Shown: piece by piece, positions 23,601 through 37,561 of the stretch
How the letters are laid out: each line of letters begins with the position of its first letter
How positions within the stretch are numbered: the stretch's first letter is position 1
NCBI RefSeq assembly: GCF_028453695.1
Contig: NC_135777.1
Location: forward strand, 17,101,714 to 17,165,713
From: Augochlora pura
Taxonomy: Eukaryota; Arthropoda; Insecta; Hymenoptera; Halictidae
Direction: 5' to 3'
DNA length: 64,000 nt
Notes under the pieces: model-generated
Seen by the model: the letters and a program-made list of their open reading frames with translations, nothing else
Databases searched by the model: none
Told to the model about the DNA's origin: nothing
Position numbers and translations under genes: made by a program

Positions 23601-25104
23601 GTTATGAGAAATGCCGGCTTCGCCGAAGCTCTCTGTCCTTTTATCTTCGTTTTTTAACTTTGAAACCGTGCTAAATTCTAATGGCCCCACATCCCGGAAT
23701 TCTTTTTCTTGCGCTGAATGAGATTTATTAGCAATGATATTCTAATTCTTGTGAATTAGTGATATTCTATCTTGTGTCACAATGAGTTACTACGTTGACA
23801 AGTATCATCGGTTTCGATGGAATGCTTCTAGCAATGGTAACATTTATTGTTCAACCATTTTTGCTCCGAAGTGTCTTCTTGAAATTTAAAATAATTAAAT
23901 TCCGAAATGAAATTTAAAATATTTATTAGACAAATAAAATGAATATAAAATCTCTTTCGTTACCACCGGTTTAATAAACGGAGTGAATACACTTCTTAAA
24001 CATCCAGAGAAGAACGTGTAAACGTAAAAACAGGTCATCAGTATCGCGTACATTTATAGTTAGACCAATGGCACCAAGTAAAAGCAGGATTATTTCATTT
24101 TTGTACATCGTGTTCAAAAGCGTCTCTTTCGTGTGAAATTCATATAAACCGAAACGGGGCCTCGTTGGGTTAACGTCATCCGACGAAGCAGAACGTTGAT
24201 CGATAAAATGAGGGAAATGGATCGGCCCGGCGGAATTGTTCGATAAATCTGGCTGGCCGCAGCAAATTCGGGACTCTAGGACGCGATACGCCCTAAACTC
24301 TGGCCTCGGCGCGATTGTGCACGTGGAAAGTAACCGCGAGACGTGGGTACACGTCGTTCCAAAGGAGCATTGTGCACGCTTCGGCATTCAGAGGACGTTC
24401 TTATCTGCCTATCCGGAGAGCTGTCAGCAAAGTTCCTGAATAATAACGGGGAACAAGACAGAGAGATCGAGAGAAAGAGAAAACGTGGAGCTACGCTGTT
24501 CTCCTATCAGCCGCGGTTAGGATATGCCTAACTATTCTGTTTCCATGCAGCTGCCGGACGTTTCGTCGTAGATAATGTTGTCCAGGATAGTTAGATCGTT
24601 GCTGGCGATCGGTAAGAGCGGTAAAAGTGTCCTAATGCTGTGACACATGCGGCGTCGCTGGTTTTCTGCATCGTATATAGAACAATGATAAACTGGAACA
24701 CGAACATTCCTCTGTAATAAATCTTTGATTTCTGATCAATTTTCACTGTAATACGCAATGACAGACTAGATTTCCTTTATCCGATTTAGTATTATTCATA
24801 AATATATTTCCAAGTGCGAGACATCGTCTCGTGTACGTTAAACAATTTTTAGAATCGCCAAGTCTTGAATAATTATTCAATTTCTTGTTTCTTTTATTTT
24901 TTTTTATGAGCCTATTGACTTCGTTTTCGTGAAATTTATTCTGTTAAACAAATAAATTCTACTTTTCACGGGTCGGAATTATGGCGTTCAAGGTTTTCCT
25001 TACAGCTACAGATTTGCGTCAGCTTCTTTTACTTGAATAGATTTTTTAACAATCATGTGCTTTAGTTTCCTTCTAATTAAATTTTTTTTGCATTTTTTTT
25101 TGCA

Positions 25105-25362
25105 AGACGGTAAGTAATTAAATTGCATCAATTACGAATTGTAATGTAATTGAACTACGATTACGAATTAAAATGCAATTGAATTACCATTACGAATGAA
25201 AAGGTAATTGAGTTGCTATTACGAATTAAAATGCAATTGAATTACCATTACGAATTATAAAGTAATCGAATTACGATTACGAATTAAACTCAACAAAATC
25301 ACCATTACGTATTAAAATATAATTGAATTATAATTACGAATTACGGTCACGAATTGCTATAT
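25105..25362. repeat. Imperfect tandem repeat built on ATTACGAATTAAAATGCAATTGAATTACC
   Basis: About eight diverged copies of a unit of roughly 30 bases follow each other. A few related AATTACGA/GTAATCGA blocks recur at about 25510-25590. No function is evident. Confidence 0.65.
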
Positions 25363-28300
25363 AATTAAACTAAAATTATGAATTCGAAGAAATAACAAAT
25401 TAATAGAAAATAAAAGAAAAGACTACGCAAAAAGGACAACAAATGAATATACCTATTTCAATTGCATTGTATTCGGATGACACTCGTGACTAATCCACTT
25501 AACATTTGTATTAACCGGTTCGAATTACATAATTGAATTACGATGTAGCGCGATTACAACGTAATCGACACAAACAATGTAATTAAATAGCGGAATGAAA
25601 TTAGCGTAACTCTGGCGCACAGAAACCGAGATTCGTGGACGAAACAAACAAGAGCCATGGAAACGTCGGTTTGCTCTCTGTTCATTAAAAGGCGCGCGCG
25701 CGTGGCGGCGGTGGTAGGACAAAGAAAACAACGGCGAAACGGTTAAAAGGCGAATGATAGGCTGGTTAAGAGGAAGTCGCAGAACACCAGAGGGAGAATT
25801 CAAGAGCTCGCAAATTAGCCGCAGGATTGGCCTTATAATCCTTAAGGGATGGCGGCGCAGCTACTCTCTTTGTCCCTTGCTCTCTCCCTCCCCGCTTATC
25901 CCTAATCTTCGTCTTTCCTTGGACGGCGAAGTATAGCAGATGAGGTCATATAAACGAAGCCTGACCCCCACCTCCTCCCTCCCTCCACCTTTTTTCTTAT
26001 TCTTTAATCCCACCCCAGCCTCGTCGGTGGATCCGGCAAAAATTACTGGCCGCAGGGGACGGGAGAAGGAAAGAGAGAGAGAGAGGGGGGAGGCTGACGA
26101 AGAGCAACGATTGAAAGTAATGAACCGTAGAGGGAAAAGATCATCGAGGCCTCGTTTCCTCGGTTCCATTTGATCCGAGGGTGGGACAATTAATCCTGTT
26201 AATTTTTTGGTGATCACGTGTGAGGGAAAGGAAAAGATTCCTCTCCGTGGATGCCACCGGAGGCCCCACGGGGCGGGAAGATCCTCGTGATTTATGAATT
26301 AACCGTGATTCGCTTACAAACGGATGTGCTTTGGTACTTATGATACTGTTTCGAGGTATAGACAATGATCATACGTAATGCGTTTGGTGCTCGGTGATTT
26401 ACATTGTGACATTTTTATTTGGGAAATGTAGAGAGTGTACAAGTTAAGTCATCGTTTGTTAGGAATTTCTTTAGGCATTTTTTGGTGGGCGTATATTTTT
26501 AAATAATTCATATATTCAATTTATAATCGATTTATAAACCACGGAAGCTGCAAACACGATTATATGAACACAGACTTATTTATTTCTGAAACTAAATAAG
26601 AAGAATACTAAGTAAGAAGATTGAAGTTCTAGTAAACGTGACAGTGAAGTCGCAATGACGAAATATTTCTTCATGATCAATGAACGGGTTAAAATATCAG
26701 ATCGTGTACGTTAAACACGCGAAACAGTGGTCACGACATATTAGAACGACTTGATGCAGTGTCGATGCATCGTCGACGCACCGATTTCATCACTTTTACA
26801 TAATCCAGAACATCAGTGAATTAATTCGCAGGATACGATTGGCCCGATACGCGTCTGTCAAGTTTCCCTGAATGATCTTAGAGTGAAATTATAAACAGCG
26901 GCCAATCAAAGGACGGGGAACAACGCGGTAACGAGCTGGTGGCCGGCCGGCGTCCGTGACTGCCGTCCGTGTTCGCTGGAAAGCCGCGGCGCGACGTCTC
27001 TTAATTGATCTACAGCCAAATATTACACGATCGGGCGGAACATTAAGCCTCCAGAAGTGACCGCTTAGTCGGTCATTGACCAAGATCTATCGTGGAAGAA
27101 GAGTCACGAGGAGAGAAGATCATGCCACTTAGCTCCGGCCAGCAAAGGAGCTCTTTTCGCGACCGTAAATAAAAGAAATCCTTGTAATGGCTTTCGACGG
27201 AGATCCCCCGGCGCTCCTCTTGCCTCCCCCCGTCCGTCCGTCCTCCTCCGCCGCCGCCGCCGCCTCCTCGCATCCCCCATTTCGCTTGCCCCTCGCACGA
27301 GCTATTAAGCTTCCCGGTGGCAACCACCCCCTCGTATCAGAACCCCGTAGGCTCGCAGCGGTCCGGCTAGCGGCAGCCGCAGTTAATTCCTTAACCCTTA
27401 TAGACTTCGAGAAAATTTAGGGACCCGCGGAAGGAGGCGCTGCCGGAACGTATAAACTGCCACCGGGAGACGGAGGGGCAAAGAAGGAGGCGGAGGAAGT
27501 CTTAGAGAAACCGTGAGCCGAAGTAGGAATACCAGGTGCTCCTGGGATCTTGGAGGCATCTTACGCCAGGACGATACATAATTTATGTTGTGCTCTGCCG
27601 GGCTTAAGACAGTATTAAGATCGACCGAACACCAACATCCTGTACTCCTTACACCTTGCAACGAGGCCTGACCACTTATTTAGCGGCACGAAAGTAGCTG
27701 CCCGATCGAGACTTGCCCTGATTTCCACGACCGTGGCGGTCCGACTGTTGCCAGAACCTCGGTGGAATCGTAACCCTTCCGATTTGCTGTCAGAGGAACG
27801 TCAGCGCGGGCAAGGACAATAGGCACATATAAACGAAGGCTCTTATATAATATTCATATTATAGAATCTGAAGATTTTGTTATATTATGCGAGAGAATCT
27901 GTTCGTATTTGTAAAAGAATTTATGGATAATTAAATATTTATTTTTATTGCTACCGTTGATTTTGTTTTTAAATTTAGTTCATGAATATAGATAATATTT
28001 TCCGTGAAATTAATTCTCGTTGTACAGCCGAGATAATGTTATCTCGCAAGTGTAGCCGCTAAGCTTAAGGAGCGGACTAACTATTAAACATTAAACGCTA
28101 AAATCTTGTAAACTGTTAGCCATCGTCCTAAAAACAGAGCATTATCGCATCCGCATGAGAACTACCCTTTATCAACGACTCATTAAAATGCAAGTGCGAC
28201 GGCAACACTCCTTGCTATATTTAATGCTTTATAGTGACAGAAATATTAAAAGTCTAGGAAACGTAAATAAAGTATCATCAAAATTGACAATTTCCTATAT

Positions 28301-29159
28301 ATATATTCAGTTAAGAAATGTTTGCTATCGAGAAGAAGCAACCGATTATTTAACATCTTGCGAAGAAGTCGCAAATTATGGAGTTCAAAATTCTGTCAAT
28401 TCGTTTATATACTATAGACTTTTATCATGACGGAAATTATACCAAATAGAAAACTTTCAAATCATTTGACGCGTTTAAAAATAACATTGCGTTATCGTCG
28501 ACCTATTGGAATTATTACGAAACGAAATAAATATCTACGTGCATCGTTTCCATGACTTGTGATTATAAAACGCTGAAAAATCCATTGTCCGCCAAACAAA
28601 TAATAAACAAATCGTACGATATAGTTTAAAATGGAATCTCTTGTATTTTTGTTTTCGTGATGTGTATCATTGCTAAAATATTTCTTAGCGGCGTAAGATG
28701 ACGAGCGACGGAAGCACGGAGAGACAGAGTCCGCTCCCGGTGAAGTCGGAAACATTGATTAGTTCCCCTTTTACGAGGATCAACGAAAATTCTATATAGC
28801 TTAAGTCCCACTCTGTTAGAACGTTAGGACTCGACGGAGGGTTTGTTGATACGATACGAATGGCTTTTAGTCTTTTCATGATTGGTCAAGCAGCTTTCTC
28901 CCTGCGCTAGCGTACAAGCATGTCTTCTTGATCCGATACGCGTATCCTCGCCGGGGAAGCAGCGACGAAAGACGTAACCGCGCGCAAGCCACGGAAGGAT
29001 CAAAATATAGCGAGCATATTTTCTCTGCGATAGCCGCGGGCCTTCCCCCTATCCCGCGGAGGAATTCTTGCCTATTAACTATGGATATTATGCGAATCTA
29101 ATCATCATATACGCTGACTGTGGATTTTTGTGCAGAAGAATATATTGTACATATTAACT

Positions 29160-29455
29160 TTTGTTCATTCTAGATTTATTTAATACATATTTTTATATTC
29201 CAAGTTCATTTCTTTTAAGTTTTTTTACTCTATATTTGTTCATTACAAATTTGTTCTTTCTATATTGTTTATTCTCGATTTGTTCACTCAATATTTGTTG
29301 GTTCGAGATTTCTTGATTTAAGTTTTGTGTACTCCAGTTATTTTTATTCTATGTTTACTCTATAATTGCTTATTCTAAATTTATTCTTTCTATATTGTTT
29401 ATTCCGAGTTTATTCATTCTATATTTGTTGGTTAGAGATTTGTTTATCTAATTAT
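29160..29455. repeat. T-rich repeat with a duplicated segment of about 70 bp
   Basis: Blocks such as ATTCTTTCTATATTGTTTAT and ATATTTGTTGGTT-GAGATTT occur in the same order twice, near 29250-29315 and 29380-29450, within a longer T-rich stretch of similar small units. Confidence 0.55.
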
Positions 29456-30659
29456 ATACTAAGAGCATTGATCCAGTGAGAAACTAAATATTTCTCAACA
29501 TTTCGATATATTCTTCTGTATGTATAAAAAAGTAACACAAATAATAATTAATGTCATAGTATTTGTCCATTAGACATTCATTTGGAACCATTCATTTTTT
29601 CCGCAAACAATATTAACAAACAAACCGTAGAAGTTCATCGAGAATGAAAATCGTACGCATTTATTTCCACGCAGACCTACTTTTACCCTAATAACATAAA
29701 CAATACCGCGTATGGACAAGAGCGACAATTTGGCATCACGATCATGTGCAGTCAGGCGGCCGACAATCCGCGAAACTGAGAAAAGATGAAGTTTTGTCAT
29801 CGGCGGATTGATACATCGCCGATAAGTGTCCGTTTCGAGACGTCCCGGTCGTAGACAAGCGGATAAGATAATCGACGGTCAACAATGGCGCGATCCCACG
29901 GGACGGTAGAAAGGGGAACGGGGAAGGGATAGAGCGGGCGATAAGGGGTCCGTGGAAGAAGGACGGAAAAAATAATTGAAAATTTTTGGACGGTCAGGTC
30001 GCCGAGAGCCGGCGGGTGGGTTGGGCGCCGCGCCGACGATGTCTTAGCTGGGCGACTCGCGATAAAGCAAAGAGCCTGCGCTAAATACTTACATAAATCT
30101 GTATTGCCTTGCGCAGCACCGGGAGAAGCTTATAATACACCTACACGGGCGCGATCGCGCGTGTACAGGCTCGCACACGTGAACATGGAAACGTTCAGAC
30201 GCCCCCGCAAGAAACGATGTACATAATCGGCGCCCGACAACCGACCGAAGTTCGCTCTTCGGAAACTAATGCACTGGATCAGGGAAAGATTCCATTCGAT
30301 CTACGGCGAGAGAAATCTTCCGTCGAGCAACCACTGTGCCATAGAAATAGTCATACTTCAATAATAACTGTACTGCTTTTACGGGCAATTAAAAACCACC
30401 CCTTGCGATACGAATTCTTTTGCAGCTACCTTCGTAATCACCCTAATCCGAAGAGACGGTTTTTGTTATTCGCTTGTCTTCATTTATGTTTATTCCTGGT
30501 TTGTGATGTCAAGACCGCAGATTGTTACACGAAATAAAAATTAACAGCGTCTGTTGCAAAAGACAAGGGTCACTTTAAAGTTCCGATTCTTCAATCATTT
30601 TAATTCGTCGAAGATATTATATCGACGTTGCTAAACGCTATTAATATTTTTAACGTTGC

Positions 30660-30747
30660 AATAGCGATTACAATCGTTTCTGCTACATTACAAAATAACC
30701 TGCCAATCGTTGTAACTACGAAGAAAATGTAACAGCAAGGGGTTAAT
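30660..30747. mobile_element. MITE-like element, right end only (CAAGGGG-TTAA)
   Basis: The last 40 bases (AATCGTTGTAAC, GAAGAAAATG, GCAAGGGGTTAA) match the right end of the 20431-20684 element in order and spacing. No convincing left end was found, so the start is approximate. Confidence 0.5.
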
Positions 30748-30986
30748 ACCTGAAACAGAAGATATTGTTTTTCTTAATGCGATATACGCGTTAAGTAGGC
30801 TCGCATCCGAAGAAGTATCGTTCATACGGATCCGCGATAAATCGAAGACAGTATACATTTAATGCTGAATATATAACGACACTGGTAGCTCGGAAGCTCG
30901 CCTGTAATATACAGGGAGCCATAAATATCGAAACACAGACCCGTCGACGGTCGCTGCCAAGGAGCAGAGAGAGAGTCTGGTAGGGT

Positions 30987-31041
30987 GGGGGGGGGGGGGG
31001 GGGGGGGTTGGGGGGGGGGTGTAGTCGGGGGGGGGGGGGGG
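30987..31041. repeat. Long interrupted poly-G tract (21, 10 and 15 G)
   Basis: Three G runs (30987-31007, 31010-31019, 31027-31041) are separated by TT and by a short TGTAGTC spacer. Such DNA can form G-quadruplexes and is prone to sequencing error in length. The minus strand reads as poly-Pro, which is not a gene. Confidence 0.85.
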
Positions 31042-33539
31042 AGGTGGTGGCTTGGTAGGGGTAGTTATTCCATAGGAGAGACTCAATTGATAAACGGATA
31101 AAAGCGGAGCCGCGATGGTTTCGCCCCGAGATAACGGAAGTCGCGGAGGGTGCACGCTGTACAATTAACCTAATTATTGATTGTCATGCAACAAAAAACG
31201 GGAAAAAGGGGGCAGCGCGATGCGCGCCACGCTGTGACGCTAACATGACTTTTAACGTGATTAAAAAGCCTGTGCTTTTAACAACGGGATCGCAAGGCAG
31301 GGAGAAACATTTTTGAAGGGTATAAGGAACAGAATGGTATGGTTGATGATCGATTTATAAACTAAATGCGTTGTAGATGATAAAAATCATGACGCTGGTG
31401 TGAAATAAAATATGACAAAATGGAAATGGGAATGTAGAAAATATTCTGGCATTGAGATGCTATTTTTACTTCACTTCGGTTGTTTATGTGTTACTTTACT
31501 TTGTAATATATTGCGTGTTACTTTATTGTATATATTACTTATACTATATTTTATACTATGTATTTATAATTATACTATTTATAATTATATTGTAGATTTA
31601 TATTTACACTTTATTATATGTTACTTTACTTTATATATGAAATAAAATCTGGAGAAAATAGCTAGATATTTTCAACATACTGTATCAAAAAACTTGATGA
31701 GTATACGTCGATACGGCGTTAATTAATTTCCAAGGGTATTCGTATAGCTCTGTGACAGTGTTATGTATATTTTGTTCAACAAAGATAACAAATTGTTTAG
31801 CAAATAGCAAAGTGAAATCTCTATTTCAAAGAGCCTATTATTTACTACGTTACTGTACCTACGCCGAATCCTAACCTAAAGTATCGTGAACAGAGAAACG
31901 GGCTCGTGTCCAGAGCACGGTAGACACTGTCGAAAATACAGCTGTATCCGATCGCGTAGGGGTATCGCGAGCGAAGATTGCGGAACGCGGCGGGCCCGAC
32001 CGCAAGAAAGGAGAATCGAAACGGCGGCGGAATAAGGAGGGGAAAAAGGCGGGGGCGGTTGGTTCGGGGGGCTTCGGTGAATCCGCGGGTGTCGGGGCAA
32101 TAAATCTGGCGGGTATATCTGAGCTCATGAATGTTATTAAGATACAACCCCCCGCGAGCTGAGCGGAGCATAGAGCACAGGGTGTATACGTACCGTCGTA
32201 GGGAGATATAGGCAGAGCCGAAGAAGGAAAGGCGCTACCGGGTGGATCTTGGTGGGGGCCGGCGGCCACGAAGGGAGAGACGGCCGGCTCGAACCTGGTG
32301 GGAAACGGCGAAGGAAAGAAAAGAGAAGCAACCCGAAGAAACGGTTATGAAGAAATACCACCACCGGTAATCCCACCATAGATCACCGCCTCTGGTGGCC
32401 GCCGCTGTATCTTCGGCTCTTTTCTTCCTGTTCGCCGCGCGTTCCACGTGATCTTCGTCGGCCTCCTTCCTGTTTTTTTTTTCTCGGCTTCCTTCGTCTT
32501 CCCCCCTTCGGCGCCGTTAGACCCGACTCACATTTTAATTCGACACTCGGTCCGCTTTATTGCGTTGTTGACGAGTCGCTAATTGCGTGTCAGAATACCA
32601 CGTTTCACCTGTTTTGCATGGGAACCGTGGATCGGACTCTGCGCTACTTTTGTTGCCTTTGCTATGAGTTCTTTGATACGTTTGCTGTCGGGAGGCGGAT
32701 ACGTCGACTGTAAAACAATTTAATCGAGGGTTTATTTATTTAAATTTATTTATTTATATGGAAATAGAAGTATACCCTTGTAACGTCACATTTAAGCATC
32801 GAAGTAATGGTGGTGTACAATGACTATCAATCATTTGTCTCGCGTGTAAATGTGTAATATATTATGATAAACGAGTGTTAATTAATTTAGTTACAAAAGA
32901 AAAGTGCGCGTAACGATTAACTATAGTTATTATGCCTCGAGCTACTCGTCGTGGTACGATGCGAACGTAAGATAACTCTTACACGGTAATCGCGTTTAAA
33001 AATGTACCGATCTTCGCCCCCCGTCTGGAATTTTTCAGACACACAAGTTCATCCTCTTTATCGGCAATTAATTAATTGGGTTCTCCAGGACGAAATGGAC
33101 CGCGTTCGCGACATCAAAGCGAAGCTTTTGGTCTTCCGCTCGCCCCGAAATACCTATCAAAGTGTCCTGCTTGCCAATTACTAACAGACCCAGATATTTG
33201 TCCATCGGTCTGCATCCCGTCTTATCTAGTAATGTTAAGTAAACACTGAAATCTCGTAGGCCAAGGGAGCCGCGTCGTTATTAATCGTTGGTCAAACCTT
33301 CCCTGTTCCCCGCATCCCTTATACGTGCAGCATTGGCCACGCTTGTACATGACACAATTACCTTAGTAGTACCTTATGTATTATAATAATAACGTAGTCA
33401 ACTGTTTTAGTGATCCGCGACATTCTAGGAAACGAAAAAATATTTATTCCGCTTATCTAAATTTTCTTAAATGGTTAGATACTGATGACAAGAGGTTAGA
33501 ATTTAATTCCGGTTTGAAAGAACGGAATAATATTTATAA

Positions 33540-33604
33540 TTAACAAGGTAATAATAGAAATCTCTATGACGAGTCAGACTCGTCAAAATATGGCAAGGGG
33601 TTAA
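33540..33604. mobile_element. MITE-like element, right end with GACGAGTC palindrome
   Basis: GACGAGTC-A-GACTCGTC, a perfect 8+8 palindrome with one spacer base, lies at 33568-33584 and is followed by CAAAATATGGCAAGGGGTTAA. It is the reverse complement of the left end of the 20431 element. The left end may lie near 33357, but it is too eroded to call. Confidence 0.62.
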
Positions 33605-34727
33605 CACGGTACTATCTGCTCACATAAAAAGAAATAGTAACGCGTACGATGAAAATTGCATTACGGTCAGCGTTTCGTGAAATCGTAACACTGCGCGAGG
33701 TTTCCCGTGAATTGCCAGTGGACCGAGCCAGTTAACATTATCAAAATTCCGCGGTCGTGGAATGGGTTTCCATTGAGCGGCGTCGCACCCCGTGGCGAGG
33801 CCGGGTCGTTTCACGATCCTGGAACTGTGCCGGCCGCGTAGATAATGCAAAAGAAGAGAAGAACGGGCAGCGAATGGGAAGATTTAAGACGGCGTAGCGC
33901 AACCGTAAACAAAAGCCACGATAAATTTCATAAGTCGCCGAATTAATAAAAGATTACAGCGCGGTTACTGCGGGCAGCCGCGAGATAAGAAGACACTCGG
34001 CGCGGGGCACACTCGACGGAACGGCCTCGAGACCGCAGCTAAATCATCGGATATCTTGCCCCCGCGATACATAAACCACCCTTCAAGCTTACACGTAGAC
34101 GTTCCCATACACCGCTCCCCCACGTTCTATCTCCGCGAGAACAAGGATGCTGTCCTACCGATACCCCGGAACAAGGGGGATCCGGATGTCGGACGGCGAA
34201 TCGAGTTGTCCTACCGGGCTGGCTGGTTACCGAATACCTGCACTCTGATGCACTCCGACGACTTCGAGTTAATACGCTAACTGCCGTGTATGTCAAACAT
34301 GGAAAAAAGTATTCGAACACTATTTGAAACAAGATAACTTGTTTAAAACTGGACTAGATGGTTTGTATTTATTTCTGTGTAATAAACATAGTCAAATTCC
34401 ATTTCTTTTTAAATTTTATTATTACTAAAATGAAAATTTTAAAAACGCAATTCAGTGGATGTTATTTTTCGTAATTTAAATAAACTGACCGTAGAAGTAT
34501 AATTATTCATTTATAGTCACTTATAATAAAAGCAAGCCGTCGATAAATTCAAAATCAATTTTAAACTGTAATGTGCATGTACTTATGTAAGCAATATAAT
34601 ATCAATAAATAATAAGCATACGTTGATAAGCAATTGTTTGTCAATTATAAATTCCTAGACAGAAAAGAAAAATATTTCGTTGCAAATCATTCTATATTCG
34701 ACATTTCCATAATAAGTATACATAATA

Positions 34728-34822
34728 ATACATAATGTAACTAAAGACAATACATAATGTAACTAAAAACAATACATAGTGTATAATATATCTAAAAACA
34801 ATGCATAGTGCATATTGTACAC
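34728..34822. repeat. Tandem repeat of about 25 bp (AATACATAATGTAACTAAAAAC)
   Basis: About four imperfect copies are visible, the later ones drifting to AATACATAGTGTATAATATATC and AATGCATAGTGCAT. Confidence 0.6.
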
Positions 34823-37529
34823 GATAATGTTAACATAATAAGTATCCACGTAGAAAAAAATTGAATAACGCATGAGGATTGCAATAATTTTATGGAATTA
34901 TTCAGCGTCCATCATGGAACGATATTAATCGAAATAACTCAATTCACGGAAGAATCTTCCGCAAGTAGAAGAGGAGAGAGAGTCTTTTCGGTTCGAAATA
35001 TCCGTCTCCGTAGACCCCGCGTACGTAATACTTTTTAAGTTATACAGAATTCCTGTCTATATATGTACCAGAATTCCATATAACGGTGCTGGAATGGCGC
35101 TATATTATTATTAGAGTCCCTTAAGTCTAAGAGCCTTAAATCTGCGATAAGTTATGGGCACCCCTTTCCCCGCATCATTGTACCCGGGCACCCAGCAACC
35201 GGCTCTTCCAGCACCACCACCTTCCACACCTTATACCATTTCTCTGTAATATCTTAGTCTACGATGGCGCCTCTCCGGCCTTTATCTCGCATACATTATA
35301 TGGCCCCGCGCGGGCCGGGGCTGCGCTCGAAGAGGGCGGAGGTGCAACTGAAGGGGGTCGAAGGGTAATTGAAAATAACTGCCGCCTACGTAACGCGCCT
35401 AATCCTTTGTGTTCCAGACGAAGGAACCTGTTGGGATAATCTTCCTATTTTCTGCTATCCTACGATCGCGCGCTGCTGTTTTTCTTATAACAATAACAGC
35501 GACAACCATAACCTCGAAGGGATGCAACACTGTTTAAACTTTTAGCTTTCTGTTATTACATATTTGTTAGTTAACTATGCAACTATGCCGAGCAATAAAG
35601 GACGAAAAATGAAAATGTTTATTTAAATAATCGAGTTTGATGTTGCAGATGATTTTAATAATCTCCGTTTTGTATGTTGGTAAAATAATGTATTAAATTG
35701 AAAGAAAAGAAATACTAAACAGTAAAATGCATTAAAAATGTAAATTATTAAAAGTATCTAGCATTAACTATAGCTTAATTTCTGACAGAGACGTGGAGCG
35801 AAATTTGAATCAAAAATTCTCTAATGCGATTTGGCTAGTAATATAACAATCAGCAGAAAATTTAAAAAAATGGTTAAAATTTAATTTCTTGTTTTCTTTT
35901 ATTCTCTATTCACGAAAATCTAAAGAAAAATAGCATACAACACGATTCCGAAATAATAAAAGATAAAAATTAATTTTTAGAGGACGCATATTGAAAAGTT
36001 TCAAACGCCCAGCTTAAGACGTACGGTCTCCGGGCATAGATTATTCTGGAAGCTGTGTAAACTAATGCGTTCTAATACAGGCTCCATTAAATGACAGGCA
36101 AGATTGCTCACCTTATCTCGAGAAAAAGTTACAGGCTCCTGAAAAGGGGTTTATAGACAGAGATGGCTCGAAGTTCCGAACTCTCCAAGAACTGACGGGC
36201 CACCCTGTAAGTTAAATTTTGCGGTACTGCGCGACTTAATCGGTAAACGTCCTGATTGGCTCGTTATGGGAAAGCTTCGGGCATTACGTTGGCGCAATTT
36301 ATCGAATTTGCATCAATATTGAATGTATCGAACTATATATTTTCAGCATCGCGAAGATTTTCAGATTCTCGAAATCTTATATTTTTAGTTCATTAAATTC
36401 TTGCATTTTCAGACTCTTCGATTTTCAAATAACTACATTTTTCATATACGTTTCGTAAACGATTGTTCAAAAATATATTTGTCCACTTATATTACATTTT
36501 ATAGATAGGGTTAGGGTTACTTTAACAATTATATTCTGAAATCGTGTCTCATGTTAATCACTGCGCTCTAACACTATAATTATCTAGTAATATACTGTTA
36601 AGTATATTTCTAAAAAAATATTATTATTATTGCAATCTATTATATCTGTAAACGTCTTCATTATGTTCAAGAATGATCAAATTTTATCCACATATTTATG
36701 TCGACGAGATTAAAGAAATTCATAACAGATCGCCACTTACAAAATTAATAACTTTCTTTATTCATACTCCATCCGCTCCAAATAATTTATTTGAAAATTA
36801 ACGTATTAATTGATACCGATAACGATGCATAAAGTTCAATCCATATTCATAGGTAAACTGAGTCTCTCGTACATTGTCGATGGAATATAAGTAGTTTAAT
36901 GACAGGATATAACAGGCTTCAATTATAATAGTTTGTAATGAAGTATAATAAATAATATAATATAAATAAATATGAAAATATTAGCAAAATATTTACTACA
37001 ACATAACATTTTTAATAACAAGTCACGCGACTGGCTTCCTTTTATATTATAATAGATTCCTTGCACCGCAAATTTTTTCATTACAATCAATTTGTCATAC
37101 TAAAAATATTATTATCTACAGAAGTGTGTAGCAATTAGTTGAGGAAAAAATTATATCCTTTATTACTTTCTCACTTAATTCTTTATTATGCCGACTCGAT
37201 ATTAAGATCTTCACGTTGCAGTTTCGTTTACCACCATTGTAATTACCATTAAAAAATTAACATATTTCATGAAATATTAATTTGATTGGTATCGAACTCT
37301 AATACTTTTTTACTAAGAAAGTTTTATAGAATCGATCTACCTATAACAAAATTGAAATCTCACTAAAAAAAAATATACAATTGTCTTTAAAAAAAGTGCA
37401 GTTGCATTTTACAAGCGCACCGATGCACTTCTGAGAAAAAATCGTATTATAGAAAGATAGAGAGCTTGTTAAATATTGTAAAACTGTTCTATTTTCTGAA
37501 TTCCTTTGAAACAGAGGTAGTCCCCGTTG

Positions 37530-37561
37530 CTAGGACCATCCTGTACAGCGCAATGGGTTAA
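37530..37561. mobile_element. Possible MITE right end (TACAGCGCAATGGG-TTAA)
   Basis: Its reverse complement, TTAACCCATTGCGCTGTA, matches the left end of the 16243 element at 16 of 18 positions. No partner end or palindrome was found, so it is a fragment at most. Confidence 0.4.

Noticed and set aside
27391..27420. TTAACCCTTATAGACTTCGAG as a MITE end
   Set aside because: No matching inverted end or palindrome occurs within several hundred bases on either side.
30859..31164. Minus-strand proline-rich protein
   Set aside because: It is created by the poly-G tract read on the other strand.
36506..36520. TAGGGTTAGGGTTA as interstitial telomere sequence
   Set aside because: Only two units are present, and the ancestral insect telomere repeat is TTAGG rather than TTAGGG; chance is sufficient.
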